Shown here piece after piece: positions 1 through 11,197 of a stretch of DNA of 64,000 nt. The stretch's first letter is position 1. Each line of letters begins with the position of its first letter. The DNA lies in the NCBI RefSeq assembly GCF_030272615.1, contig NC_081410.1, positions 222,943,415-223,007,414 of the forward strand. The letters are read 5' to 3'. The stretch comes from Cryptomeria japonica. Taxonomy: Eukaryota; Streptophyta; Pinopsida; Cupressales; Cupressaceae. The notes under the pieces are model-generated. The model was not told the DNA's origin and made no database searches. It was given only the letters and a program-made list of their open reading frames with translations. A program made the translations under genes and the position numbers.

Positions 1-2254
1 AACCTTATCTTGAGAGGTCTACCCATTTGTAGACTGTATAATAATGAGTTGGAATTAAAAGAATAGTTTTTATCTAAATGTTTGATGTGTTATGAGATTC
101 ATCACATTTGTTTTAGTCCTTCTTCAAAGAAAATCATAGTGCTTAAGATATTATTCAAAATCGGGATCAATGATATGTAGTTTTATTCATCAAAGAGATG
201 ATCCAATATAAAATCTACATCTCTAAGATTCATCAACACAACCTTTTATCTCACTATTCATCTTCACATTCTTTTTTTTCAACTTCAATTTTAAAAATAT
301 AACATAATTATTATAAAAAAATATTCTTTTTCTTTTACAAATATACACATACAAATTAATATTAATGCACATCAACATATAAATTTCTAAAAATTTAATT
401 TTCAAATTAAAAAAAAATCTCTTACATATAAATTTAATAATTTATTCTAAATCACATTCTATGGAGAGGATGCATTTATCTCATGTCTCATACATTTATA
501 TTCCGTTAGTGTGGCTATTGTGCACATAATATTCTTCCACATTATGAATACACTAAAAATGTTTAAGTATATGTGCCATCTTAGGTAAATTTAACTATTT
601 ATAGGCTTTTTAAATGTTTATATGTGAAGATTCGAATTGATAATTTAAATGATTGAAATATTTAAATTTAGAAATATAAATAGTTATAATGGTATCTAAT
701 GTATATAATTTAATATGATGTAGAAATAGAATATTTGGGGATCTAGAAAAAGATAATTTTAGTTTGGTATTTTTTTAAATTTAGAATAATGAAGATATAA
801 AGACAAGTTTTGGCACTGAAGAAAAGTTAACAATTGCATATGTGTCTTGTATCTACGAATGTTTATTGTATAATTTGGTGACTTCTATTCTTCACTAGAT
901 TAATTCACTTCAATTTCGTATGTACTTCCTAATACTTATATCAACTCACAAAAGAAGCATAAAATATACAATTAAATTTTTTTAATCATACATATGCTAC
1001 AAGGATGATTCTCTAGATTTAGATTCCTTCTATTGTAACAAATCTAAATATATACTCTTTAGAATAAGAAAGTACATACTAATTCTAAATAATTATAATA
1101 AAAAAAAAACTATTCAATGTATTTGAATACAAGAATGTGACAACACATTGCACAAACTTCTATTTAATTAACTTTAAGAAAAAAATATAAATAAAAATTG
1201 ATAAATTTTAAATTTTAAAAGGTAAAATTAATGATTGTGAGGGCGACCTTACAAGATACTAGGTCTTCCAATTGGGGCAGTCGTACAAAAGCTTGCCTTT
1301 CATTTGTTTTAATAGTAATAATAACAATAACGAATATCAAGACAAATTTTAGGCACCTAATCAAAATGGTATAAGAATATATGAACGTGAAAAAGAGGCC
1401 AAGCATGTTGATTCCAAATTTAATGCATTGGCTTGCGTGCAGTTTTTCCTTAAAGTCGTTAGACAGGATTGCACACAATCATATTTATATATATGAATAT
1501 TAGATATGGGTTATGTATATTCCACTAATTTAATTAGAGGTTAGCTATAATTCTAGAAAAAGAAATTTGATTATTTATTTTATTTTTTATACGATTTTAA
1601 TATATTCTATGGTTTTGTAATTTTTTTAATTATCAATATGAAATTTAAATTCTACATTTTATCATATGATACCATTTTGTTAAGTGCTTTTTAATTAAAA
1701 TTTTAAATATTGTTTATTTTGGATTAGATTATATTAAAAGGGATTATAATCATGATGTGCTCTTTTGTTTCAAAAAATTCAAAATGGTCATAAACCAAGC
1801 CCGTTGAGCTAAGACATGATCATTAGCCATAAACGTGTACAACAAAAAGTTCAAATTGTGCACCTTTTGTTTTGTTTTGATTTTTTGTTTTTTTAATATC
1901 TATTATTGTGTATTTAGAAGCATCATCTTAGGAAACTTTTTATATTGATATTGATTGGTAAATGTTTGCATTTATAGCTTGAATTGCACATGATCTCAAT
2001 CTTAGTTTGAATAAAGTGGGATTTATATTAGGATATCAATAGCCAACATTAAGCTGAAAGAATTTTTGGATATAAGTATGTTAGTCTTTAGCATTCGATT
2101 ACATTGTGTGATGCATTGTCACGGTAAAAATACTAATACACTAGAAGCTCTATCAACTCATTATAATGGATTATGGAAAGATTATTTACATTAACATCCA
2201 ACATTCTCGTTTTCTCTAAAAAAATTTATCATTTCTTAATCAATGTAGGCTAAT
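1..2254. other. AT-rich spacer, no gene seen
   Basis: Very AT-rich sequence with many A and T runs. Open frames are short, rich in Ile/Phe/Lys/Asn and show no recognisable domain on either strand. I see no LTR ends, terminal inverted repeats or tRNA-like folds. Confidence 0.6.
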
Positions 2255-2445
2255 TGTTAGCAAGGAGGAAGTCAAATGCTCGGTTGAACACAGAGTACCA
2301 CTGAGAGGGGGGGGGTGGTGAATTAGTGGTTCCTAAACTTTTTTGACTTTCAAATAAACTTCAGAACATCAGTTATTCACTTAAGCACTAAACAATCAAA
2401 ACGGTAGAACTATTATTATTAATAAACTTTTTGAATATAAGGTAT
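2255..2445 (-). mobile_element. LTR fragment (3' end of a minus-strand LTR)
   Basis: The plus strand reads TGTTAGCAAGG and then, about 40 bases on, a G-run flanked by ACCACT (2297-2302) and AGTGGT (2325-2330). This is the layout of the LTR 3' ends elsewhere in the window, read in reverse complement. The rest of the LTR is not recognisable. The right limit is approximate and no target duplication could be found. Confidence 0.4.
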
Positions 2446-2977
2446 TTCATTCATTATTATTAATCATGAATTACTATATTGTTGTTAGATGGGTTTTTAG
2501 TTTTAACAATCCATAAGAGTTAGAAACTAGGATTTGACATGTTGGCCTAGTAAAATTGAATAGTAGGCATATGTAAACTAGGTTTCTACTTTTCTCTAAG
2601 TTATATTTGTGAAAACTTTATTATTATTACTAAATTTCTAAGTAAACCATAACCTTTCAAAATAACCATAAGACTGTCACTTCCAACTAGGATTTACAAA
2701 GTTCATTCCTTAGGTCATGAAGAAATAAAAGAATTTAGTTAGTAAGGGGACAATTGATGGTAAAATTGAAGATGTTAAGGGAGAAATTAGAGATGATAAA
2801 ACTCTAAGACTTTAACACCATTATTCATAATTTCAAAGCATTAAGTAATGATTTGAACCTAGACCTGGGTAAACTAGTTGTCCTAAATTATTTTCTCTAA
2901 CCAAAAACAATAAAATATGATATTAAAATATATGATGGGAAGATTGAGATAGTTAAAGATAAGAGGAATGTTTTTTA
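2446..2977. other. AT-rich spacer
   Basis: No coding region or element boundary is recognised between the LTR fragment and the solo LTR. Confidence 0.5.
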
Positions 2978-4046
2978 TGTTAGGTCCCGGAGACAACTGA
3001 GAGGGGGGGGGGGGGGGGGTGAATCAGTTGTCAAATAAATTCAAACCAAAAACAACTTAACCAACTTAATGCTTAATACCAGTAAACCAGATTAATATGC
3101 CGGTAGACAGCTTTAATAGTTAATTGCTATACTGGTAAGGATTAGTGCATGAAACATAAAGACAAAGTCATCCACAACACATAACACCAATATTTGTACA
3201 TGGAAACCCTGTAAGAGGAAAAACCACGATGGGAAACCTTACCCACAATCAGATGATACTACTGCAGATAGTAAGTGTACATAAATGGGGTCTGCACATG
3301 CAGAAAGGCCAAGCGCCTAGAGCTCACTGCTCAATCACAAAATGGGAGTCACACTGACTACAGTTGGATGGTTAAATCCAATAAGAATGTACTACACGAA
3401 ATAGCATCTTCATATGCTAGATTTAGTATCGGTGTAGTTCTGATTGTCTTCACAAAAACCCTCCTTTAATCTTCAAATGATGTATGTGTGTATAGCTCTG
3501 CTTATTCTCGCATATACCTTTATACAATCCTTTTTCGCATTCCACATTTGATCTTACAAATAAGATCTTACATTTATACCATAACCTAAGACCAATTTTA
3601 GTAGGTCGGCTCTACAAGATATTACAATAAAAATATTTTACAAACAATACAATATCCGATGCAATAACCGATTCAACATGTCGGCTTAATGCATTTACAA
3701 CAATAATTAATCATCTCCATAGTGTGTTGTGCTGATCTGGAAAAGATAAACCTGCCGGTGTAACCCTAGACCTATTTGCCGGTAACAACAAATATGCAAA
3801 TATGAATATACCAATAAACAAAACTCCAGGACAAAGTGTCCACATGATGTCTTTGACATTACCAAGTGTTTTCCATATCATTCCAAGTGTCGGTGATCAT
3901 TATATCTTGTCGGTGTACCAGATACTGGTGACTGTGCATGAGTCACTTAATTGTCGGTGAATGTTGCTAATTCTCCAAAGTGCTAGAGTTGATAAGTGTT
4001 CAGTAGGTGTTGACATCAATGACAAAACCATACCAAAATACCAACA
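2978..4046 (-). mobile_element. Solo LTR of a zinc-knuckle/ORF2-type LTR element
   Basis: On the plus strand it begins TGTTAGG and ends ACCAACA, so as an LTR it lies on the minus strand. It is flanked by TTTTA (2973-2977) and ATTTA (4047-4051), a 5-bp target duplication with one mismatch. No primer-binding site, polypurine tract or coding sequence is attached, as expected after LTR-LTR recombination. Inside are the G-run stem-loop (2992-3032), the palindrome TCTGCACATGCAGA (3291-3304) and the block TAGAGCTCACTGCTCA (3318-3333), also present in the LTRs of elements B and C. The G-run is 17 bases long. Confidence 0.8.
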
Positions 4047-4598
4047 ATTTAATTTGAATAAAAATAATTTTTAGAGGGTGTTTAATTTAAACTTAAAAGT
4101 GAAAATATTGATAAAATATATTTATTATTGTAAGTTTATTATTAAATTAATAAACATCATCAAGATTCAAGATTTGTACACACTTTTCCTAATCTCTACT
4201 TGCAATGGTAAAAATAAACAAATAAGAGGTACCTACAAAAGATAACCCCTTAAGAAATACTTATGGATAAAATATCCAACTTTCTTTGGATTGAAATATT
4301 CACTCATAACATTTGGGAGCGGAAGATAAACCATTTGCAATTGATGTTCTTGTTATATGAAAAAATGGATGGAATTGATACTTCATGTAGCTTGTAGGAT
4401 ATAACCAATAGGGTACAAATTTTATTTTCAAGGTGATCACAAAATTGATGGGATAATTACAAAATCACCCCTATGCCAAATAGATGTTTCACCACTGACT
4501 ATAATATTGTTGTTATATGGAGCCTAGTTAGACTTGGAGGTTAAATTTTCCCTACTTCTATCGGTGCGGTTTCTCCCCTTATTTTTTGATGGGGGTTT
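4047..4598. other. Spacer; possible edge of an older LTR interrupted by the copia element
   Basis: AT-rich at first. From about 4508 (TGTTGTTATATGG) it becomes more GC-rich and seems to continue past the copia element at 10505: a run of G before the copia insertion joins to TTTCGAGGGCAATG after it. This looks like one older repeat split by the copia insertion. Its true limits were not found. Confidence 0.35.
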
Positions 4599-5468
4599 TG
4601 TAAGGAAGTTAAGTAGCGGAACAACTTCCTACACTAATCTTGAGAGGAGGGTAATGCAAGAACTTTTACAAATCGTCACAACAATTACATAAAATAGAAA
4701 TAGATATAATAACATTCAAACCATAACACAATGATTTATGTGGGGAAAACCCTTTCGGGAGAAAAACCTCACACTCCAAAAGCCACCCAATATATTATTT
4801 TTCAATTAAAAAAGATTACAATACACTTGTAGAGCAAGCTCTTCGTAGGAGTACCACTAGTCAAAGATTCAGAGGTAACTCAATAGCTATAAGACTCTTA
4901 CACACAACATCTATCTCACACACCTCATATATAGGAGATACAATACAAGAAACCGTCAAACGGTATTACAAAACCATGGGCTAAAACCACCCAATAAGGT
5001 GTAGACGGCCTTATCACCCTTCTAGATTTCCTATGACGCGTCCCTCCCTTTTTATAGCTCATTTATGTGTCTGATGTATTTTATATTTCCTATTTTAGGA
5101 GTACAAACTTTCGGAGGCCATAACTTGAGAACCGTGTGTCCGATTGACGAACTGTTTGAAGCACTGAAAAAATTGTGAAGTACTTTATTGCCTCATACAC
5201 TGCTACACCATTTACACCCACTTTTCAGGGTGTTTCAGGACCTCTAAAGTCCTGAAAATCAAATTTAAACCTTTCATTGGACCCCTCCAAAATGGAAAAT
5301 TTAATATCTTCAAAACTACGTGTGATCTTATGACATAACTTTACCATAATGCTTATCTAGCCAACCGAAAGCTTTGGGGAGAATTTCACACCATTTTGTG
5401 CTCAAATGAAAACTTACTATAAATAGTAACCTCATGTAAATGCAAGGTTGAGACACCATTTTCCCATA
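4599..5468 (-). repeat. Copia 3' LTR
   Basis: Near copy of 9634-10504. On the plus strand it begins TGTAAGGAAG. The far end reads TTTTCCCATA where the other LTR has TTTTCCCAACA, so the terminal TGTTGGG of the element strand has decayed to TATGGG. The adjacent AAATCTCCCACT (5469-5480) is the reverse complement of a polypurine tract. Confidence 0.88.
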
Positions 5469-5479
5469 AAATCTCCCAC

Positions 5480-6340
5480 TTGTCGAACACCTTGCAAGAG
5501 TAAAGGGAGTATCAACACAATGAATCAATTGCTAGGGGCCATGAGGCCCATAGACTCCGAACACCATCTGAACTTCTCTGTGCTCACAACCTTAGTTAAA
5601 GAATCTGCAACATTCATCAAAGTTTCTACCTTAACTAGCTTCACCCTACCATCTCCGACAATATCTCTGACAAAATGATACTAAACATCAATGTGCTTGG
5701 TCCGAGCATGAAATGTCAAGTTCTTAGCTAGTCAGATCACACTCTGACTATCACAATATACTGTCACTGCTCCTTGTTTTATTCCAATGTTTGAAAACAG
5801 TCTCTTAAGCCAAATGGCCTCTTTACAAGCATGAGTAACTTCTATATACTCTGCTTCAATAGTCGATAAAGCAACCACAACCCGTCGCTTACTAATCTAA
5901 CTAATTGCACCACCAAATAAAGTAAACACATAAGCACTGGTGGATCTTCTGCTATCAATATCACCTACCTAGTCTAAATCCACACAACCATGAATATCAA
6001 GGAAAATCACGTCTCCAACTGAATTACCATGATAACACAAAGAATACTCTGAGGTACCCTTCAAATATTTGAAGACTTTTTTGACTTCATCCTAATGAAC
6101 TCTACTAGGATTAGACATATATCTGGATAAAACTCCCACTGCTTGGGCAATGTCTGGTCTAGTGCAAACCATAACATATATCAAACTTCCAACTGCACTT
6201 TGGTAAGGCACTATGCTCATGTCTTCCATCTTCGATGGGGATGTAGGAAAATCTGCAATAGATAATTTCGTTCCAACTGTAAAAGGAACACACAGTGGTC
6301 TATAATCCTGCATGTTGAACCTCTGTAATACTAAATTCAC
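5480..6340 (-). pseudogene. Copia RNase H / Pol C-terminal region (broken)
   Basis: The frame at 6092-6340 carries the linker between RT and RNase H that is typical of copia Pol (VPYQSAVGSLIYVMVCTRPD, then AVGVLSRYMSNP). Downstream, 5480-6090 translates in pieces to the RNase H region and a Pol tail ending near a WCSESMG-like stretch, as in Tnt1-like elements. Several stops and at least one frameshift break the frame. The enzyme would degrade the RNA strand of the RNA/DNA hybrid during reverse transcription. Confidence 0.8.
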
Positions 6341-6433
6341 ATACTTAATCTAGCCTAGCCATATCTTTTTGTTCACTCTATCTCATCTAATTTCCATCCC
6401 AATAATGTCTTTCACTGAACCAAGATCTTTCAT

Positions 6434-6955
6434 TTAAAATTTAGCAGCGAGCTGAGAGTTTAGCTCGGAAATCATACCTTTCCCTTTATCAATGAATAAC
6501 GTATAATCAACATATAATGCAATGTACATGAAATTATCACCATCAGATTTATAATAAACATGGTGATATGATCTATAACGCTCAAATCCCAAACTCAACA
6601 CATATGTATCGAATTTCTGGTACCACATCCTAGGACTCTGTTTTAGGCCATACAAGGATTTCTTTAATACACAGACCAAATTGCTTCTACCTTTCACCAC
6701 ATAGTGCTCCGATTGTGTCATATAAATATCCTCCTCCAAATCACCATGAAGGAAAGCAGTTTTCACATCCATTTGCTCAACCTCTAAATCATAAGCAACA
6801 ACAATAGAAAGAAAAAATCTAATGGATCTCATTTTGGCAACAGGAGAAAATATCTCACCATAATCAATACCCTCAACCAGAGAGTAAACTTTTGTAACCA
6901 ACCTTGCTTTATACTTCTCAATGCTTCCATCTGAACCAATCTTTTTCTTTAACAC
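6434..6955 (-). pseudogene. Copia reverse transcriptase core (RVT_2-like), active site altered
   Basis: A 173-residue open stretch covers the RT palm and fingers. Visible motifs are EKYKARLV near the start, QMDVKTAFLHGDLEEDIYM (which contains a catalytic Asp), and SLYGLKQSPRMWYQKFD. The catalytic box reads YVDY where copia elements have YVDD, so the second Asp of the pair is lost. The frame continues broken on both sides. It would copy genomic RNA into cDNA in the virus-like particle. Confidence 0.9.
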
Positions 6956-7333
6956 CCATTTGCAAACAATAGGCTTTCATCCTTTAGGCAATGGTACAAG
7001 ATCTCATGTATCATTCTTTTTCAAAGCTACCATTTCTTCTTCCATAGCAATCTTCCAGGATTCTGCATCATTCATACCTAATGCCTCTTCTACAGATTTC
7101 AGTTCATCCACATTAGTATTCAAAGAAAAAATACATCTCCAGTCATCAAGTGAATACCTTTTAGGTGGTTTTCTATGTCTTGTAGACCTTCGAACAAGAT
7201 GAGTTGGAGGTTCTTCCTCCTCTTCTGAAGATTCAGAGCTAGATGAGCTCTCCTCAACTTCTTGCCTATCTAGGGGTCTCGATTCAACTCTTTTAGGAGT
7301 AGAAGGAAATTGAATGACATCTTCCTTTTTAGT

Positions 7334-8217
7334 CTATTCTGGCTGCAATGTAACAGAAGGAGAATTAATTTCTCTAAAAATAACACTTCTACTATGAATT
7401 ATCTTTTGTGAAACAGGGTCCCAAAGATTGTATCCTTTCACACCATAACTATACCTGATGAAGATATGTTTCACAACCTTGGTTTCCAACTTTGTCTGCT
7501 TCTCCTTTGGCACATGTGCATATGCCTCACAACCAAAACATCTAAGATGTCTTAGTGAAGTCTTGTGACCCGACCATGCTTCCATAGGCATTTTATCAAC
7601 ACGGGCTGATGTAGGAGACCTGTTAATTAGGTAGCAAGCAGTGGCAATGACTTCAGCCCAAAAATTTGGTTCTAGACCAGCACCACTCAACATACTCCTA
7701 GCCTTCTCATGAGCATCGTGTTCATTATTTCTGCAACTCCATTTTGCTTTGGAGAATACGAAGCTGTCTTATGTTTGTTAATGCCACAATCTTTACAGAA
7801 TCTATCAAAATCATTAGAGAAAAATTCACCGTCATTATCAGTCCTTAAATATTTAATTTTCTTTCCAGTCTGCAACTCAACCATTTCTTTAAATTATTTA
7901 AATTGATTGAAAACTTCAGATTTAGTCTTTAGAAAATATACCCATGTCCTTCTACTAAAATCATCAATAAATGAAACATAATATGTGGATTTTCCAATCG
8001 AAGGAACATCTACAAGACCAAACACATCAGATTGAATAAGATCCAAAACACCACAAATTTTATGAGAACTCGAGTAAAACTGAACGTGGTTTTGTTTTTC
8101 ATAAATGCAATGCTCATAGAAATCAAAGTCAATATTACAATCATTCAAACCTTCAACAAGGTTTTTATTTTTCAAGGTCCTTAGACCCTTTTCTCCAATG
8201 TGGCCAAGCCTCTGGTG
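7334..8217 (-). pseudogene. Copia integrase (broken)
   Basis: Three overlapping open pieces cover the integrase. The N-terminal zinc-binding region shows HQRLGHIGEKGL just upstream of 8175, preceded by a stop where Trp is usual. The catalytic core has Asp in IQSDVFG, Asp in RTDNDGEF (usually RTDNGGEF) and Glu in KQNGVAEIMN, so the DDE triad is still visible. The C-terminal part runs through WAEVIATACYLINRSP and the HLRCFGCEAYAHVP block usual in copia. Frameshifts near 7690 and 7890 separate the pieces. It would insert the cDNA into the genome. Confidence 0.9.
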
Positions 8218-8730
8218 TCATAACATAGTCTTCTCCACAGGTAACTTTTCTTCAAAAGAAAGAGCACCCTTAGGTACCCAAAAGCCATTTCCATTTGTTG
8301 AAGGTGAAACCCTCAAATCTTCTATAGATTTACTTTTTACATTAGTGCTACAATCAACAATGTATGCGTCTAGCTTATACAAAGTGTCAAACCTGACACC
8401 TCTAGCAATTACCATAGCACCCTTAACCATCTTACATCCTTCTTCACAAAAGACTACCTGTACACTCACATCTACCAATTTGCTCACAGATAACAGATTT
8501 CATTTTAAACCAGGGATATGTAGCACACCATTAATCCTTTTTATTCTACCATCAAAAAAATTGATTCTAACTTTACCTCGACCAACAATTTCTAAATGTG
8601 AATCATCACCCAAGTACACCTTACCTCCATTAAATTCTTCATATTCAGAAAACCAATCTCTATTGGCAGTCATATGAAAAGATGTACCTGAGTCAATTAA
8701 CCAGGCATCATTACCTACATGAGTCACCAA
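8218..8730 (-). pseudogene. Copia aspartic protease and gag-pre-integrase region
   Basis: The 8500-8730 piece contains WLIDSGTSFHMTANRDWF, the retropepsin active site in copia form (DSG-A/T-S), followed by LGDDSHLEIVGRGKV, typical of copia Gag-Pol. The 8218-8487 piece continues in another frame through the region between protease and integrase. The enzyme would cleave Gag-Pol into mature parts. A frameshift near 8490 separates the two pieces. Confidence 0.88.
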
Positions 8731-8739
8731 AGCTGCAAT

Positions 8740-9508
8740 AAATGCATCACCATCTTCCTTCTCGGACTCATATTAGAATAAATCTTCTTCTTTTTCTTCT
8801 TCTTTTCTTCTTTGTAGTTATTATAGATGTGACCTGGTTTACCACAATTCCAACAAATGACTTTGGACTTTCCAAGAGATTTCAAACTCCCTCTCAATTT
8901 GGACTTATCACACTTCTCATTCTTCTTTCATTTCTCCTTAGGTCTTCCACGAGCACTTAGAGCTTCCTTCAAACCATGGGATACCTTCCTTCACATCTCT
9001 TCACCAAGTAGGGCACCCACCACATCTTTAGACTTCAAAACAACAAAATTACTATCGATACCCATAACAAGAGAATCACACGAATCAGGAAAAGAACAAA
9101 GCAAGATCTGGCATTTCTCCTCTTTGTTCATCTTAACACCGACATATACTAATTGAGCCACCAACATATTGATTGCTTCCAGGTGGTCTCCAACTCATCC
9201 ACCCTCTTCTATCTTCAAGGAATACAATTTCTTCCTCAAGAAAATCTGATTTAATAAAGATTTCACTTGATATATTTTGCCAAGCTTAGTCCATAGCTTC
9301 TTTGTAGTGTTTTCTTCGTGGACATTGATCAGAACAGAGTCTGTCAGAAACAATTCTGATTAGACCCTTGGATTTTCGGTCCATAACATCATACTGAGCC
9401 GCCGTAGTAGGATCTGAGGGCCTTTGGACATTCGCATCAACAACATCCCACAAATCTTGATCTATTATTAATATTTTCCACCGATATTTTCCTTGATGAA
9501 CTTGCCAT
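8740..9508 (-). pseudogene. Copia Gag (broken)
   Basis: The likely start is the ATG at 9508 (MASSSRK), about 125 bases inside the right LTR. Pieces in different frames show DLWDVVDANVQRP and the capsid-like helical region up to the KLYSLKIEEGG block, as in copia Gag (UBN2-type). Near 8840 a single zinc knuckle reads CWNCGKPGHIYNNY: the last metal-binding Cys has become Tyr. Stops and frameshifts are frequent. Confidence 0.75.
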
Positions 9509-9617
9509 CTGAAAAATTCCTACAATAAGATCAAAAAGTATCTTATGCACAAACTTCTACTCAAATCTGGATTAGATCAAAAAACCCAACAACCCACAAT
9601 TGAAACCAAAGGTGATC

Positions 9618-9633
9618 AAGCTCTGATACCACT
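9618..9633 (-). promoter_or_regulatory. Copia primer-binding site
   Basis: The minus strand reads GTGGTATCAGAGC just inside the right LTR, complementary to the 3' end of plant initiator Met tRNA, the usual primer for minus-strand synthesis. Confidence 0.85.
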
Positions 9634-10504
9634 TGTAAGGAAGTTAAGTAGCGAAACAACTTCCTACACTAATATTGAAAGGAGGGTAATGCAAGAACTT
9701 TTACAAATCATCACAATAGTTACAAAAAATGGAAATAGATATAATAACATTCAAACCATAACACAATGATTTACGTGGGGAAAACCCTTTCGGGAGAAAA
9801 ATCCCACACTCTAAAAATCGGCCAATATATTATTCCACAATCAAAACAGATTACAGTATACATGCAGAACAAGCTCTTCATAGGAGTACCACTAATCAGA
9901 TATTCAGAGGTAACACAATAGCTATAAGACTCTTACATACAACCTCTATCTCACGCACCTCATATATAGGAGATACAATACAAGAAACCGTCAAACGGTA
10001 TTACAAAACCATGGGCTAAAACCATCCAATAAGGTGTAGCCGACCTTATCTCCCTTCTAGATGCCCTATGACATGTCCCTCCCTTTTTACAACTAATTTA
10101 TGTGTTTGATGTATTTTATATTTCCTATTTTAGGAGTACAAACTTCAGGAGGCCATAACTTGAGAACTGTGTGTCTGATTGACAAATTGTTTGAAGCGCT
10201 GGAAAGCTCTCAAGGTGCTCTGTTACCTCGTAAACCGCTAATTTGTTTACGCCCAATTTTTAGGGAATTTTAGGGCCTATAAAGTCCTCAAAATAAAATT
10301 TAAACTTTTCATTGGACCCCTCCAAAACAAAAAATCTAATATCTTCAAAACTAGTTGTGATCTTGCGACGTAACTTTACTAGAATGCTTATCTAGTCAAC
10401 CAAAAGCTTCGGGTAGAATTTAGGACTATTTTGTGCTCAAATGAAAACTTACTATAAATAGTAACCTCAAGTAAATGCAAGGTTGAGACACCGTTTTCCC
10501 AACA
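9634..10504 (-). repeat. Copia 5' LTR
   Basis: On the plus strand it begins TGTAAGGAAG and ends TTCCCAACA, so the element strand begins TGTTGGGAA and ends TTACA. It is next to the primer-binding site and would carry the promoter. It differs from the left LTR at scattered positions, so the insertion is not recent. Confidence 0.9.
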
Positions 10505-11197
10505 AGTTTCGAGGGCAATGTCCCTTGCGAGGTCTAGGGGTATAGGGTGGGGTTGAGGGGCAGCGCCCCATGAGGCCAAAAATAATTTTATTATTTTATA
10601 AAGGCATTGGGTGTTATTTTTCTATTGGCTGACATGTTGTAACCCTAATTTTGTAACCGACATGTCTTTATAAAAAGGCTAAGGGTTAGGGTTTTTTCTG
10701 TAGAGAATTTTGTAGCATTTTGCAACGATATTGAGTTGCAAGGGATTGCTGGTTGTAATCGGTTTGATTTACTGGATAATAATATTGGACTCTTTGTTTA
10801 GTGGACATAGCTCTATTTTGGGTGAATCATGTTAAAATTGTCTCCTCTCTATTATTATTTTTATGTTTTTCATTCCCATGTTTAATATTTATCTGCACAT
10901 AATTGATATTTTCTGCATGCAATTCCTTATAGATATACCCCATTTTCTCCAAATTTCCTCCTCTCTAACTTCCTTGAGATTCTCTAGATCAAACCAAATT
11001 TGTCTTCATAATTATTGAAAACTCAATTGAATATAAAACCATCATACTTAAGCGCTAATTAGTCTTCAATATATCAACCAAGAGTGACAACCTTTTTGCT
11101 TGAGCAAGTATCTCAATTTGATTTACTAATCACATAAGGGTTTTTGGGTGATTTATCAATTTTATTTATCTTCTTATGGTGGTGGAAAAGTTGATAG
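10505..11197 (+). other. Spacer with a possible older LTR, split by the copia insertion
   Basis: The first 400 bases are less AT-rich (GAGGGCAATGTCCCTTGCGAG and on) and contain a TATA-like CTTTATAAAAAGGC at about 10669-10682 followed by an AGGGTTAGGGTTTT block. This resembles an LTR promoter and leader. I found no matching second LTR and no clear ends. The last 300 bases are plain AT-rich flank up to the GATAG duplication (11193-11197). Confidence 0.4.

Larger units (their letters stand above)
4599..10504 (-). mobile_element. Ty1/copia LTR retrotransposon, full length but decayed
   Basis: Two LTRs of about 870 bp (4599-5468 and 9634-10504) bound an internal region coding, in transcription order, Gag, protease, integrase, reverse transcriptase and RNase H, which is the copia order. 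Flanks are GGTTT (4594-4598) and AGTTT (10505-10509), a target duplication with one mismatch. The primer-binding site next to the right LTR matches the 3' end of initiator Met tRNA. Stops and frameshifts are spread through the coding region and the RT active site has lost an aspartate, so the copy is inactive. The domains resemble the Tnt1-like group, but no lineage was tested. Confidence 0.92.

Noticed and set aside
1215-1478. 87-codon minus-strand frame as a gene
   Set aside because: No domain, Ile/Phe-rich composition as expected for AT-rich non-coding DNA, no promoter or splice context.
3003-3019. G-run as a G-quadruplex
   Set aside because: A single run cannot form an intramolecular quadruplex; four runs close together are absent. 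It is better explained as the loop of the LTR hairpin.
8742-9156. Plus-strand open frames over the copia Gag region
   Set aside because: They are shadows of the minus-strand Gag, which has matching family motifs.
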